Part shown: piece after piece, positions 26,603 to 34,730 of the stretch
Layout of the letters: every line of letters begins with the position of its first letter
How positions within the stretch are numbered: position 1 is the first letter of the stretch
Source: an uncultured Rhodospirillales bacterium
GTDB taxonomy: Bacteria > Pseudomonadota > Alphaproteobacteria > Acetobacterales > Acetobacteraceae
Assembly: GCA_903844135.1 (NCBI GenBank)
Contig: CAIMSN010000024.1
Location: 1 to 40,521, forward strand
Reading direction: 5' to 3'
DNA length: 40,521 bases
Position numbers and translations under genes: made by a program
Notes under the pieces: generated by a model
What the model was told of the DNA's origin: nothing
What the model saw: only the letters and a program-made list of their open reading frames with translations
Database searches by the model: none

Positions 26603-27337
26603 TCACAAACTTTCTCTCGCATACTCCGACAGCAGGCTCTGTATATGACGCTCGACTTCGGTCGCCGTCAGCGGTCCGCCGTGCCCCATGTAAAACCGGC
26701 GAGCGCCTCCTCGCACCAGGCGATCCAGCTCTCGGGCAACCCTGCGCGGATCGTCCTCGAACGGAGGACGGATGGCACGACCGGTCAGCGCGATGCCGCC
26801 GATCAGGATGCCTGACGCGATCAGATCGCCGACCAGGATCTCCTGCGAAGACAGTTCGACCGCGATCGAGCCAGGCGTGTGACCACCAGTGTGGCGAACC
26901 ACGCCGTCGACGCCGAAATTCAGCAGGTTCACGGTCTCGCCGTTGGTCATCAGGATGTCCGGCTCGAAACCCTCGTAGGGCTGAAGCGGCAGCTTCGTCC
27001 TGAGAAGCAGCCTGCCGGCCCGGCCCGTGGGGCAGAAGCGCATCGCCGATTCGCGGCTGTAGAATTTGGCATCGTCTTCGTGGGCCAGGATCGGGGCGCC
27101 GGACAAGGCGCGCAGGCGCGCGGCACTCCCCGCGTGATCGGTGTGCGCGTGCGTCACGATGATCAGCTTGATATCGCGAAACGACAGTCCGTGCCGGGCG
27201 AGTACCCGGGCGACCTTGCGTTCCGATCCGGGAATCCCCGCATCGACCAGGATACACGCCGCCTCGCTTCTGATCAGGTGTGCGTTGACCATGCCGAAGG
27301 GCAGGATCGGGATACGAATGATTTCTGTACCGAACAT
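26603..27337 (-). CDS. Metallo-beta-lactamase-fold hydrolase
   Basis: 244-residue cytoplasmic metal-dependent hydrolase. The zinc motif THAHTDHAG gives His63, His65, Asp67 and His68; GGHTPGS supplies His153, VGDLIAS supplies Asp171, and GHGGP near the C-terminus the last His. All metal ligands are present, so it should be active. Such proteins hydrolyse lactones, thioesters or related esters; the type cannot be fixed. It is the last gene of a four-gene minus-strand run with two alpha/beta hydrolases and an HD protein, 30 bases after the previous stop, which points to step-wise breakdown or detoxification of a small molecule. Confidence 0.85.
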   Translation of the reverse strand: MFGTEIIRIPILPFGMVNAHLIRSEAACILVDAGIPGSERKVARVLARHGLSFRDIKLIIVTHAHTDHAGSAARLRALSGAPILAHEDDAKFYSRESAMRFCPTGRAGRLLLRTKLPLQPYEGFEPDILMTNGETVNLLNFGVDGVVRHTGGHTPGSIAVELSSQEILVGDLIASGILIGGIALTGRAIRPPFEDDPRRVARELDRLVRGGARRFYMGHGGPLTATEVERHIQSLLSEYARESL

Positions 27338-27367
27338 GAGGGTTCTCCTTGACCTGTCTTGAGGCGG

Positions 27368-28165
27368 TCAGCGGGCGAGCGCGGCCGGCTCCAGGGACTG
27401 GATGAACGTCCTCATCAACCTGGCGAGACGGCCGGGCGCTTCCAGTGGAACGAGATGACCGATCCCGGGAAGGAGGCAGAGACTGGCCTGCGGAATGCGG
27501 GTGAGAAGCTCCTGCCGAAGCACCGCGGGCGGATCGACCCGATCCTCCTCTCCGGAGATCACGAGCGTTGGCACCGCAACGTCGACGACCATGGCGCCGA
27601 TGTCCTCCTGGCTCGTCGCCAGGGGCCATGCCGCCCTGGCCGCAGCGGACCCGAGCAGGCTGTCGGACACAACCGCTTCGAGATCGTCGGCGCCGAGCCG
27701 GCTGCCGGCAAGCACCTGCTCGACCGTCGCGATGATGCTGTCGCGGCTTGCATAGGCTCCAACCATGCCATGCCTTACCTCGGACGGCAGGTTCATCGGC
27801 ACGGGCGGGGACGGTGCGACCAGAACCAGTCCCGCGAGACCCGGCGGACGCCGCGATGCGACGAGCTGGGCCACCTTGCCGCCCATCGAATGCCCGACCA
27901 GGATGGTGCGCGCGAGACCGAGCGCTGCGATCACGCCCTCGACGTCGGCAGCCAGACTGGCGAGATCGTAGCCGTGGTCCGGCTTGTCCGACTGGCCCCA
28001 GCCGCGCTGATCCACGGCCACGGTGCGGAACTCTGCGGAAAGCAGGTCCGCCACATGCCGCCAGGTGCGCGACGAGCCGCCCCAGTAGTGCAGGAAGACC
28101 AGGGAAGGTGCCCCGCTCCCTCGATCCTCGACGTGAAGTGCGATGCCGTTCGATGCTATTTTCAT
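27368..28165 (-). CDS. Alpha/beta hydrolase
   Basis: 265-residue alpha/beta-hydrolase-fold protein. The oxyanion segment FLHYWGGSSRTW precedes VAVDQRGWGQSDKP and the nucleophile elbow GHSMGG with Ser93. The acid is likely Asp in GEEDRVDPP and the base His in PGIGHLVPLEAP, so the triad is complete. FLHYWGGSS instead of the commoner HGxxG suggests an ester or lactone hydrolase of the proline-iminopeptidase/haloperoxidase-like branch. No signal peptide. It lies between another hydrolase (60-base gap) and the metallo-hydrolase (30-base gap) on the same strand; no substrate can be named. Confidence 0.85.
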   Translation of the reverse strand: MKIASNGIALHVEDRGSGAPSLVFLHYWGGSSRTWRHVADLLSAEFRTVAVDQRGWGQSDKPDHGYDLASLAADVEGVIAALGLARTILVGHSMGGKVAQLVASRRPPGLAGLVLVAPSPPVPMNLPSEVRHGMVGAYASRDSIIATVEQVLAGSRLGADDLEAVVSDSLLGSAAARAAWPLATSQEDIGAMVVDVAVPTLVISGEEDRVDPPAVLRQELLTRIPQASLCLLPGIGHLVPLEAPGRLARLMRTFIQSLEPAALAR

Positions 28166-28225
28166 GGTGCGGGGTCTCGCTGCACCGGGAGCGGCGGGAT
28201 GACGCTCCCGGTGTGTGGCCAGATG

Positions 28226-28900
28226 TCAGGCGGCGGCTTGCAGGATGAAACGCGCCACGGTGTCGGGGTGCGACAGCATCGGGACATGGCTGGAGCCGAC
28301 ATGAGCGATCGTGGCATTCATACGCACGGCCATCCGCTCCTGCTCGACACGCAGAATGGCCTGGTCCTCGTCACCAATGAGGTAAAAGGTCGGGCGGCTG
28401 CGCCAGGCCGCCTCGGTCAGCGTGCCGCCGAGTGCCGCGCCGTTGATCGGACCCTGGGTCGCATGCACGACGGCCTGCTCGCTCGGCTCGAGATCCTGCG
28501 CAAACAGGGTGGACACGCCCTCCCGCGTGAGCTTGAGAAAGCCTTCCGCATCCGGCCGGATTTCGGCGCCGAGCGGGGCCTGCTCGAACTGCGCGAACAG
28601 CGAGCCCGCGGATTCGCCGGCATCGGGTGCGAAGGCATCGATGTAGACGAGCCGGGCGACCTTGGCATCGTTGCCAGCCTCGCCGATCACGGCGCCGGCG
28701 TAGCTGTGCCCGACCAGCACGACATCGCCGTCCGCGAGCGTGATCGCGCGTCGCACCGCGGCAACGTCGGCCTCGAAGCTGGTCAGCGGCAACTGAACGG
28801 CGGTGACCGCCGCTCCCTGTTTTGCGAGCAGGGGAATGACTTTCGCCCAGCTCGAACCGTCGGCCCATGCGCCGTGCACCAAAATAACGTTTGCGATCAT
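28226..28900 (-). CDS. Alpha/beta hydrolase, small esterase-like
   Basis: 224 residues from ATG 28900; the in-frame ATG five codons earlier contains the AGGAGAA ribosome site of the chosen start. ILVHGAWADGSSWAKVIPLL gives the oxyanion loop, VLVGHSYAGAVI the nucleophile Ser66, and SSHVPMLSHPD the base His; the acid is likely in IGDEDQAI. This compact form is typical of methyl-ester hydrolases of plant SABP2/EstC-like type widely found in soil bacteria, but the substrate is unknown. It starts 36 bases after the HD gene, in the same four-gene run. Confidence 0.85.
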   Translation of the reverse strand: MIANVILVHGAWADGSSWAKVIPLLAKQGAAVTAVQLPLTSFEADVAAVRRAITLADGDVVLVGHSYAGAVIGEAGNDAKVARLVYIDAFAPDAGESAGSLFAQFEQAPLGAEIRPDAEGFLKLTREGVSTLFAQDLEPSEQAVVHATQGPINGAALGGTLTEAAWRSRPTFYLIGDEDQAILRVEQERMAVRMNATIAHVGSSHVPMLSHPDTVARFILQAAA

Positions 28901-28936
28901 TGTTCTTCTCCTCATTTGCGTTTGAATGTGATGTCG

Positions 28937-29620
28937 TCAGCCGTGCCAGTGCGAGCACCGGATCACGGAGCAGAAATTCCCCCGGCGGAAATGCGTCTCC
29001 TTGTCGGCGATCACGTCTGCCTTGACGTTGCCGAACGTCGTGTCCGGCTTGTGGCGGATGCCGTCGTAGAAGGCCTGGATGATGTCTTCCTTGAAATGCG
29101 GCGAGCGTGGGAAGGCAGCGGTGACGCCTTCGCGAATCTCGGCGGGATAGTCGTCGTATGTCAGGCCGAGCACGTCCATCTCGACGCCGGCGGTGGTGAG
29201 TGCCACGACCGGGTGCATGAACTCGGGTATGCCGGGCGTGGTGTGCAGCGCGATGCCGGTCCAGACCTTTTCGATGTCGGACGGATCGACGCCATGTCCG
29301 CTCAGGAAATCGCGGGCGGCGTTGGCACCGTCCACCTCGAAACGCCGATCAGCGCTGCTGTGCGACGGCATCAGCCCAATGTCGTGGAACATCGTTGCGG
29401 CATAAAGCAGCTCTGGGTCGAAGCTCAGGCCGCGTTGCTGACCGGCGATCGCACCGAAGAAGTAGACGCGGCTGGAATGATTGAAGAGCAGCTCGGTCTC
29501 GGTATCACGAACGAATTCGGTGATGGCCTGGCAGAGTCTGCTGTCGGGGATCGTAATCCCACCGATGGCAGCGTCTCGGGGAAGGATCCCCGTCGTCGTG
29601 CGTGCCCGATCGCGAGTCAT
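28937..29620 (-). CDS. HD-domain protein, cyanamide-hydratase-like
   Basis: 227 residues from ATG 29620, with GGAGAA upstream; a longer in-frame start would overlap the divergent regulator. HD metal-binding residues are visible: His48 in FNHSSRVYFFG, His79-Asp80 in ATMFHDIGL, and later VWTGIALHTTPG. The pattern NHS.R...F, then LHDIG-like, RFEVDGANAARDFL and ALHTTPGIPE resembles HD proteins related to fungal cyanamide hydratase rather than nucleotide-signalling HD enzymes. It leads the four-gene hydrolase run and diverges from a GlxA-type regulator, which likely controls it. A hydratase or phosphohydrolase role are both possible. Confidence 0.75.
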   Translation of the reverse strand: MTRDRARTTTGILPRDAAIGGITIPDSRLCQAITEFVRDTETELLFNHSSRVYFFGAIAGQQRGLSFDPELLYAATMFHDIGLMPSHSSADRRFEVDGANAARDFLSGHGVDPSDIEKVWTGIALHTTPGIPEFMHPVVALTTAGVEMDVLGLTYDDYPAEIREGVTAAFPRSPHFKEDIIQAFYDGIRHKPDTTFGNVKADVIADKETHFRRGNFCSVIRCSHWHG

Positions 29621-29723
29621 TGCCGTTCTCCGTGTCGTTGCGGGCTTACGCCGCCGTGAAATGGGGCTGGGAGAGGTTCGAAGCGCCTCCTGTCCGACAC
29701 CTCTTAGGTCGCACCATTGCGCC

Positions 29724-29760
29724 TTGGCAGCAACGACGACTGACCTTTGAAAACTGCCAA
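29724..29760 (+). promoter_or_regulatory. Inverted repeat and promoter in the HD / GlxA-regulator gap
   Basis: TTGGCAG (29724-29730) and CTGCCAA (29754-29760) are perfect seven-base inverted repeats 23 bases apart in the 201-base divergent gap. On the plus strand TTGAAA (29747-29752) and GATAAC (29769-29774), 16 bases apart, make a plausible promoter for the regulator; the right arm of the repeat sits between them, as expected for an autoregulatory site. Confidence 0.5.
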
Positions 29761-29821
29761 CCATGTGCGATAACCTGCCCCAGGCCCGGAGACGGCCTAT
29801 GCGGAAGGACATAGTAGGCCG

Positions 29822-30790
29822 ATGGCACAGCGCGACGTCGCCCTCGTCATCCATGACGGCGTGCAGGCCCTCGACGTCGCCGGGCCGCTGGATGTCTTTG
29901 CGGCGGCCAATGGTTTCCTGTCCGGGGATGAGCAATACCGTTGCCTCCTCGTCTCGAGGCAGACGGCGCCGCTGCGCAGCTCCAACGGGATGCGGATGAT
30001 GGCTGACCTCAGCTTTGAAGGGGCGTGCCGTCCGTTCCACACGGTCCTGGTCGCGGGCGGCCCCGGCCTGCCCGACAGAGCGCCCGATGACGCCATGTCG
30101 GATTGGCTCCGGAACTGGGGAACGAAGGCGGCGCGATACGGATCGATTTGCAACGGCACGTTCGCGCTCGGACATGCTGGCTTGATCGACGGGCGGACAG
30201 TGACGACGCACTGGCAATCCTCCGCCCAGCTCGCTGTGCGGTTTCCGGCTGCGCGTGTCGAGCAAGATCGGATCTACGTGCGAGACGATCGTCTGGTGAC
30301 CTCGGCCGGCGTGACGGCTGGGATCGATCTGACCTTGGCCCTTGTCGGGGAGGATCATGGGACCGCGCTGTCGCTCGCCTGCGCGAAAGGGCTGGTGGTC
30401 GTGGCACAGCGGCAGGGCGGCCAGTCACAATTCAGCCCGCTGCTGCTGCCGCTCGGCGATACGGCAACACCGCTCGGCAAGGTGCAGGCCTACGTGACGG
30501 AGCGCATCGGTGAGGCGTATCCCGTCGAACGGCTCGCCGAGATCGCCGGTGTCAGCCCGCGCACGGTCGCGCGGCTGTTTGTCCGGGATCTGGGCATGAC
30601 GCCGCACGAGTTCGTGGAGGGCGTCAGGATCGATTACGCACGCAAGCTGCTGGAAGCGACGGAACGGCCGATGAAAATGGTCGCGTTCGAGTGTGGCTTC
30701 GGCACGCCTGACCAGATGCGAAGCGCGTTTCAGCGACGGCTCGGCGTGAGCCCATTGCGATACCGGGAGAGCTTTGCCCGTCAGGAATGA
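29822..30790 (+). CDS. GlxA-family transcriptional regulator (DJ-1/PfpI domain plus AraC HTH)
   Basis: 322 residues. Residues 1-190 form a class-I glutamine-amidotransferase/DJ-1-like sensor: DVALVIHDGVQALDVAGPLDVFAAAN, LVAGGPGLPD and SICNGTFALGHAGLIDGRTVTTHW with Cys110 at the nucleophile elbow. Residues about 215-320 are an AraC double helix-turn-helix: YPVERLAEIAGVSPRTVARLFVRDLGMTPHEFVEGVRIDYARKLLE and FECGFGTPDQMRSAFQRRLGVSPLRYR. It diverges from the HD/hydrolase run, which is its most likely target. 179 bases without a gene follow to the convergent LysR gene. Confidence 0.92.
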   Translation: MAQRDVALVIHDGVQALDVAGPLDVFAAANGFLSGDEQYRCLLVSRQTAPLRSSNGMRMMADLSFEGACRPFHTVLVAGGPGLPDRAPDDAMSDWLRNWGTKAARYGSICNGTFALGHAGLIDGRTVTTHWQSSAQLAVRFPAARVEQDRIYVRDDRLVTSAGVTAGIDLTLALVGEDHGTALSLACAKGLVVVAQRQGGQSQFSPLLLPLGDTATPLGKVQAYVTERIGEAYPVERLAEIAGVSPRTVARLFVRDLGMTPHEFVEGVRIDYARKLLEATERPMKMVAFECGFGTPDQMRSAFQRRLGVSPLRYRESFARQE

Positions 30791-30969
30791 CGGGGAAGAT
30801 CCGTCTGGGCCAGGCCGGTCAGGCTGGACCGCAAAATGGCAGGCAGATCCCTGCGGGATCGCCCGCCGTTTCTCACGTGTTCCGCCGGTCGGTAAGATTG
30901 GTTGCGCTGTCCCGAAACCGCCAGAATTTTCTCGTCTGTGGATCGTTGCAACCAGGGATACTCAAGTCG

Positions 30970-31866
30970 CTATCGGTCCTCGACCTTTAGCCCTGCAAGC
31001 AACGATGCATAGGCGGCGAACCTGTGAGAAGCAAATTCCATGAAAAGCCGAACGCGCTTGGTTTTGCGCGTCTCGCCGTGGGTGAGGAGCCAGAGCACGC
31101 CGTTCCGAAGCGGCTGGGTGCCTGGCGCTCTGGTGAGCTGGGGCTCGGAATCGCCGACAAAGCACGGCAGCCTCGTAAGGCCGATCCCCTCGCGAACCGC
31201 GGCGATCTGCGTCTCGGCGTCCGGGGCCCTGAACGGAACCTCACCTGTCCGGATCTCGCCCGCGTGAACCCAGTCCGGGATGCGGTGATCGTTGATGATG
31301 ATCGGCCGGATGGGACCGTGCGTGCCTGCCCGCCACGCCGCCAGCAGGCCGCGAGACAGGTAGATCCCACTGGCCAGTTCCGGGCCCATCAGTCCATGGA
31401 CATTGGGTGGCAAGGTCTCGCGGTCGATCACGAAGCGGATTGCCACGTCGGCTTCTCGATTGGTCAGGTTCGCGATCTCCCCGGTCGACAGGATTTCGAT
31501 CTCAATCTCCGGATGCAGGCGTGCGAAATCAGAGAGGTCCGGCATGAACAGATGCGTCGCGAGGAAGGGCGGCAGCGTCACCCGCAATAAGCCGCGTGCG
31601 CTCTGGTCGCGCCCGAACACGCGCGTCTCCAGCTTGTGTGATGAGGCTTCCATCTGCTCGGCAAATTCCAGGATCTCCTCGCCCGCTACCGTCAAGCGAT
31701 ACCCTGACGGCAATTTCTCGAACACCAACACCCCAAGCCGCTGCTCCAGTTCAGCAACTCGCCGCAGGACGGTCGCGTGGTTCACGCCAAGGCGCTGAGC
31801 GGCGGCCCGCACTGAGGCGGCGCGCGCAACGGCGAGGAAATAGCGGACGTCTTCCCAATCGATCAT
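30970..31866 (-). CDS. LysR-type regulator
   Basis: 298 residues. Helix-turn-helix MIDWEDVRYFLAVARAASVRAAAQRLGVNHATVLRRVAELEQRLGVLVFEKLPSGYRLTVAGE is the LysR N-terminus; the VNHATVLRRVAELE variant is typical of the subgroup regulating SDR and other oxidoreductase genes. The effector domain starts near ARGLLRVTLPPFLATHLFMPDL. It diverges from an SDR gene with a 198-base gap and probably controls it and the NADP-binding protein behind it. The ligand is unknown. Confidence 0.9.
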   Translation of the reverse strand: MIDWEDVRYFLAVARAASVRAAAQRLGVNHATVLRRVAELEQRLGVLVFEKLPSGYRLTVAGEEILEFAEQMEASSHKLETRVFGRDQSARGLLRVTLPPFLATHLFMPDLSDFARLHPEIEIEILSTGEIANLTNREADVAIRFVIDRETLPPNVHGLMGPELASGIYLSRGLLAAWRAGTHGPIRPIIINDHRIPDWVHAGEIRTGEVPFRAPDAETQIAAVREGIGLTRLPCFVGDSEPQLTRAPGTQPLRNGVLWLLTHGETRKTKRVRLFMEFASHRFAAYASLLAGLKVEDR

Positions 31867-32019
31867 GGGCGTAATCCTGCACCGGCAGAGACGTCCTTGG
31901 ACAGCCTACCCAAATCGATATCGCTGGTGCCGACCCCTGACTGGATCGTTTTCGCACCATCGCTGTGCATCCCATCGCACTCACCGTCGCCTCCCGCCAG
32001 GCCCATCTCGGGGTTCTTG

Positions 32020-32037
32020 GGTCGTCCTCAAACGACC
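32020..32037. promoter_or_regulatory. Inverted repeat GGTCGT-N6-ACGACC before the SDR gene
   Basis: Perfect six-base arms with a six-base spacer, 28 bases before the SDR ATG, within the LysR/SDR divergent gap. It may be an operator, or a hairpin in the SDR leader. The arms are short and the spacing is not the usual LysR T-N11-A form, so binding by the neighbouring LysR is uncertain. Confidence 0.35.
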
Positions 32038-32064
32038 AGGCCTGGACCAAGAAAGGAGAGCGTC

Positions 32065-32799
32065 ATGGGTAAGCTTGAAGGCAAGGTCGCCGTCATCACG
32101 GGCGGGTCGAGCGGCATGGCTCTGGCGAGCGCCAAACGGTTCGTCGACGAGGGTGCGTACGTGTTTATCACCGGCCGGCGGCAGGAGGCGCTGGACGAGG
32201 CGGTCAAGTCGATCGGCCGCAACGTCACTGGCGTGCAGGGCGACATGGCCAATCTGGACGATCTCGATCGGCTGTTCGACACGGTGAGGCGAGAGAAGGA
32301 CAGGATCGACATTCTCTACGCCAGCGCCGGCATGGGTGCGGCGGCGCTCCTCGGCGATATCACGGAAGAGCTCTTCGACAAGACCTTCGGTCTCAACACG
32401 CGCGGTACGCTGTTTACAGTGCAGAAGGCGCTACCGCTCTTCAACGACGGCGGATCGATCTTCATGACTGGATCGGTAGCCTCGCTGAAGGGCTTTCCCG
32501 GTTACAGCGTCTATGCAGCGAGCAAGGCGACGCTGTACGCCTTCGCGCGCGGATGGCTGAATGAGCTAAAGGGCAGAAATATCCGGGTGAACGTGCTGCA
32601 CCCCGGACCGATCGCCACCCCGATGCAGGACCAGGTCCTGACCAAGGAAGCGAAAAAGATGTTCGAGTCGCTGATCCCGCGGGGGACGATGGGTCTTCCC
32701 GAGGAGATAGCCGGAGCGGCGCTGTTCCTCGCGTGCGACGATTCCAGCTTCGTCAATGGCGTGGAGCTGTCCGTCGACGGCGGCTTCTCAGCCATCTGA
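32065..32799 (+). CDS. Short-chain dehydrogenase/reductase
   Basis: 244 residues from ATG 32065, with AGGAGAG upstream. NAD(P) motif VITGGSSGMALA differs from the canonical TGxxxGIG in its last two positions (Met-Ala for Ile-Gly). The catalytic set is complete: Ser137 in MTGSVAS, Tyr150 and Lys154 in YAASK. The usual NNAG becomes ASAG (87-90). C-terminal NVLHPGPIATPM and SSFVNGVELSVDGGFSAI are normal classical SDR features. It reads away from a LysR regulator and is followed 91 bases later by an NADP-binding protein. Substrate unknown. Confidence 0.9.
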   Translation: MGKLEGKVAVITGGSSGMALASAKRFVDEGAYVFITGRRQEALDEAVKSIGRNVTGVQGDMANLDDLDRLFDTVRREKDRIDILYASAGMGAAALLGDITEELFDKTFGLNTRGTLFTVQKALPLFNDGGSIFMTGSVASLKGFPGYSVYAASKATLYAFARGWLNELKGRNIRVNVLHPGPIATPMQDQVLTKEAKKMFESLIPRGTMGLPEEIAGAALFLACDDSSFVNGVELSVDGGFSAI

Positions 32800-32890
32800 G
32801 GACGCTGCCCGCAAATCCTCATCCGACAGAGACCTGATGGATGCGCCGTCGAAGGCCGCGTCATCCCTACCCCCAATATCGGAGACCATC

Positions 32891-33490
32891 ATGAGTCACG
32901 CGATCATCGGCTTCGGCAAGATCGGCCAGGCCCTGGCCCACGCCTTCGCTCGCAGGAACATCGAGGTGGCCGTCGCCAGCCGCCACCCGCCCGAGGCTCT
33001 TGCTTCGCTGGCCCAGGCGATCGGCCCGACGATCGTCGCCAAGTCCCTGCAAGAGGCCGTCAAGGCCGATATGATCTTCCTGGCTATCAGGTCCGAGTCG
33101 CATCCGGATCTCGCCAGGGCCCTACCAAGCTGGGAAGGCAAGACCCTCGTCGACGCCACCAACTCCCAGGCTCCGCTGGAGGAAATGGACGGCCTTCTGT
33201 CGTCCGCCTTCGTGGCAAGGCTCTACGCCGGAGCGAAGGTCGTCAAGGGTTTCAACCACCTGGGCGCCACGGCTCTTGCGCTCGATCCGGTGGTGGCAGG
33301 CGGCCATCGGGTTGTGTTCCTGTCAAGCGACGACGCGGCAGCGACCGTGCCCGTGGCGGCCCTGGCCAAGCAGCTTGGCTTCGCCCCCGTCGATTTAGGG
33401 CGTTTCGACGAGGGCGGCGCGTTGGTTCACGCCCGCTTCTCTGTCTGGGGCCCGCTGATCTTCCAGGACATGTTCAAGAAGGAACAGTAG
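32891..33490 (+). CDS. NADP-binding oxidoreductase, F420-dependent NADP reductase-like
   Basis: 199 residues from ATG 32891, with GGAG six bases before it. The N-terminal Rossmann motif is AIIGFGKIGQALAHAFARRNIEVAVASRHPPE; the Ser-Arg after the second strand suggests NADP. VDATNSQAPLEE and AKVVKGFNHLGATAL match the NADP oxidoreductase, coenzyme-F420-dependent family (also common in organisms without F420). The protein is the short form with no extra C-terminal domain. It lies after the SDR gene and probably shares its transcript; a quinone or small-molecule reductase role is possible but unproven. Confidence 0.85.
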   Translation: MSHAIIGFGKIGQALAHAFARRNIEVAVASRHPPEALASLAQAIGPTIVAKSLQEAVKADMIFLAIRSESHPDLARALPSWEGKTLVDATNSQAPLEEMDGLLSSAFVARLYAGAKVVKGFNHLGATALALDPVVAGGHRVVFLSSDDAAATVPVAALAKQLGFAPVDLGRFDEGGALVHARFSVWGPLIFQDMFKKEQ

Positions 33491-33567
33491 GCGTAAATGC
33501 CACCCGCAAGAGTAAGACTTTTGCCAAGGACACAACGAACCCCTCGTTCTGCTCGGAAGACCTGCAT

Positions 33568-33780
33568 CAGCCTCGCCACTGCCTTCCGCAGATCGTCAAG
33601 CCGTAACGGTTTGCGAAGATGGCTGAACGGCTTGGGCGGCTCGTTTACGCCGAGAGCGTGCAGGCGAGCACTCAGAGAGAGGATCCGTGGATCAGGGTCC
33701 CCGTCTCGCGCTCGCCTCGCCAATTCGACCCCGTCCATCCCCGGCATATGCACAGAGGCGACCAGGGCGGCGACGTTGTC
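33568..33780 (-). pseudogene. Remnant of a response-regulator receiver domain
   Basis: The minus strand encodes DNVAALVASVHMPGMDGVEL then ARRARDGDPDPRILSLSARL, and later PPKPFSHLRKPLRLDDLRKAVARL. This follows the second half of a receiver domain: the phospho-acceptor strand and loop (xxDVHMPGMDG), the middle helix, and the conserved KP before the last helix. The acceptor Asp appears as Ser, the N-terminal acidic pair is missing, and nothing joins it to an output or kinase domain. It is the only content of the 400-base space between the NADP-binding gene and the next SDR. Confidence 0.55.
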
Positions 33781-33890
33781 AGGTCGCCCAGCGGACGCAG
33801 AACGGTTTCCCCACCCACACATTGATCGAAGGCGCATGTGGATCCGTACCAGTCCAATCGGCCCGCACAAAGCGTGATCGGGCTCTCCGA

Positions 33891-34634
33891 TCAGCCAGCG
33901 GAAGCCAATGCCACGGCGTCGGCCCCAGCGGGCAGCCGGAACGGGCAGGCCGGATCGTTCGCCGCCTGCCAGACCGCTCCGGCGACATCGAGCGCCAGAG
34001 TCACAGGGCCTGGTTTCTCAAACCGTGCAAAGACGCCTTGCGCGATAGCCGAGTAAGGCTCCGGAACGCCACCCTGCATGCGGGTTCGGGCGTTGTCGCC
34101 GAACCTGGTCTCCGGAGCCAGTCCTGGCAGCACCAGCCTCACGCGCACGTTGAACTGCGCCACTTCGAGTGCCAGGCACTCCGAGAACGCGTTCACTGCC
34201 GCCTTGCTCGCCGTGTAAACCGAGAGAAGGTCGAGCGCCTTCATGGTCACGGTGGACGTGACGTTGATGACAACGCCCGCCATGCGCTGCCTGAACTGAG
34301 GCAGGATCGCCTGTGTCATCGCCATCGTGCCGAACGTATTCGTCTCAAACACGTCGCGGACTGTCTCCATCGACATGCCTTCGAGCGCATTCAGTACGCC
34401 GACGCCCGCGTTGTTGACCAGCACGTCGATCGGCCCTGCGGCTTCCACGGCGTGGCGGATGCTTTCAGCGTCGGTGACGTCGAGCGGCAGGACCCGCAGC
34501 CGGTCGGAAAGTGGCAGCAGATCTGCTTGCGGCGTGCGCATCGTGGCGATGACCGACCAATCTCGCTCCAGGAAATAGCGGGCGGTCTCCAAGCCGAAGC
34601 CGGATGAGCAACCGGTGATCAAGATCGTTTTCAT
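33891..34634 (-). CDS. Short-chain dehydrogenase/reductase
   Basis: 247 residues from ATG 34634, with AGGAG five to six bases upstream; an earlier in-frame start eight codons back lacks a ribosome site. MKTILITGCSSGFGLETARYF holds the cofactor motif, LVNNAGVGVL the NNAG motif, and the catalytic triad is Ser127, Tyr140 and Lys144 (YTASK). The TGCSSGFG form and the following ALEGMSMETVRDVFETNTFG belong to classical SDRs annotated as oxidoreductases of the retinol-dehydrogenase-like group. It diverges from an AraC regulator across 96 bases and is probably its target. Confidence 0.9.
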   Translation of the reverse strand: MKTILITGCSSGFGLETARYFLERDWSVIATMRTPQADLLPLSDRLRVLPLDVTDAESIRHAVEAAGPIDVLVNNAGVGVLNALEGMSMETVRDVFETNTFGTMAMTQAILPQFRQRMAGVVINVTSTVTMKALDLLSVYTASKAAVNAFSECLALEVAQFNVRVRLVLPGLAPETRFGDNARTRMQGGVPEPYSAIAQGVFARFEKPGPVTLALDVAGAVWQAANDPACPFRLPAGADAVALASAG

Positions 34635-34659
34635 AAAGGCTCCTGTCGGTGGTCCCAAG

Positions 34660-34678
34660 GCTCAAGATGGGCTTGAGC
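34660..34678. promoter_or_regulatory. Inverted repeat GCTCAAG-N5-CTTGAGC in the SDR/AraC gap
   Basis: Perfect seven-base arms with a five-base spacer in the 96-base divergent gap, 26 bases before the SDR ATG. A good candidate operator for the AraC neighbour or for a dimeric regulator encoded elsewhere. It could also form a hairpin in the SDR leader. Confidence 0.45.
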
Positions 34679-34730
34679 AGCCGGACGCGCTACTACAGGA
34701 GATCCGCAATACGTGTTCGGGAGTCCAGAC

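Noticed and set aside
27359-29659. 766-codon open frame antisense to the hydrolase operon
   Set aside because: Covers four genes with intact active sites; the translation has no recognisable domain.
28937-30358. HD protein extended to a 473-codon form
   Set aside because: The extra N-terminal part overlaps the divergent GlxA regulator and has no family pattern; ATG 29620 has a ribosome site.
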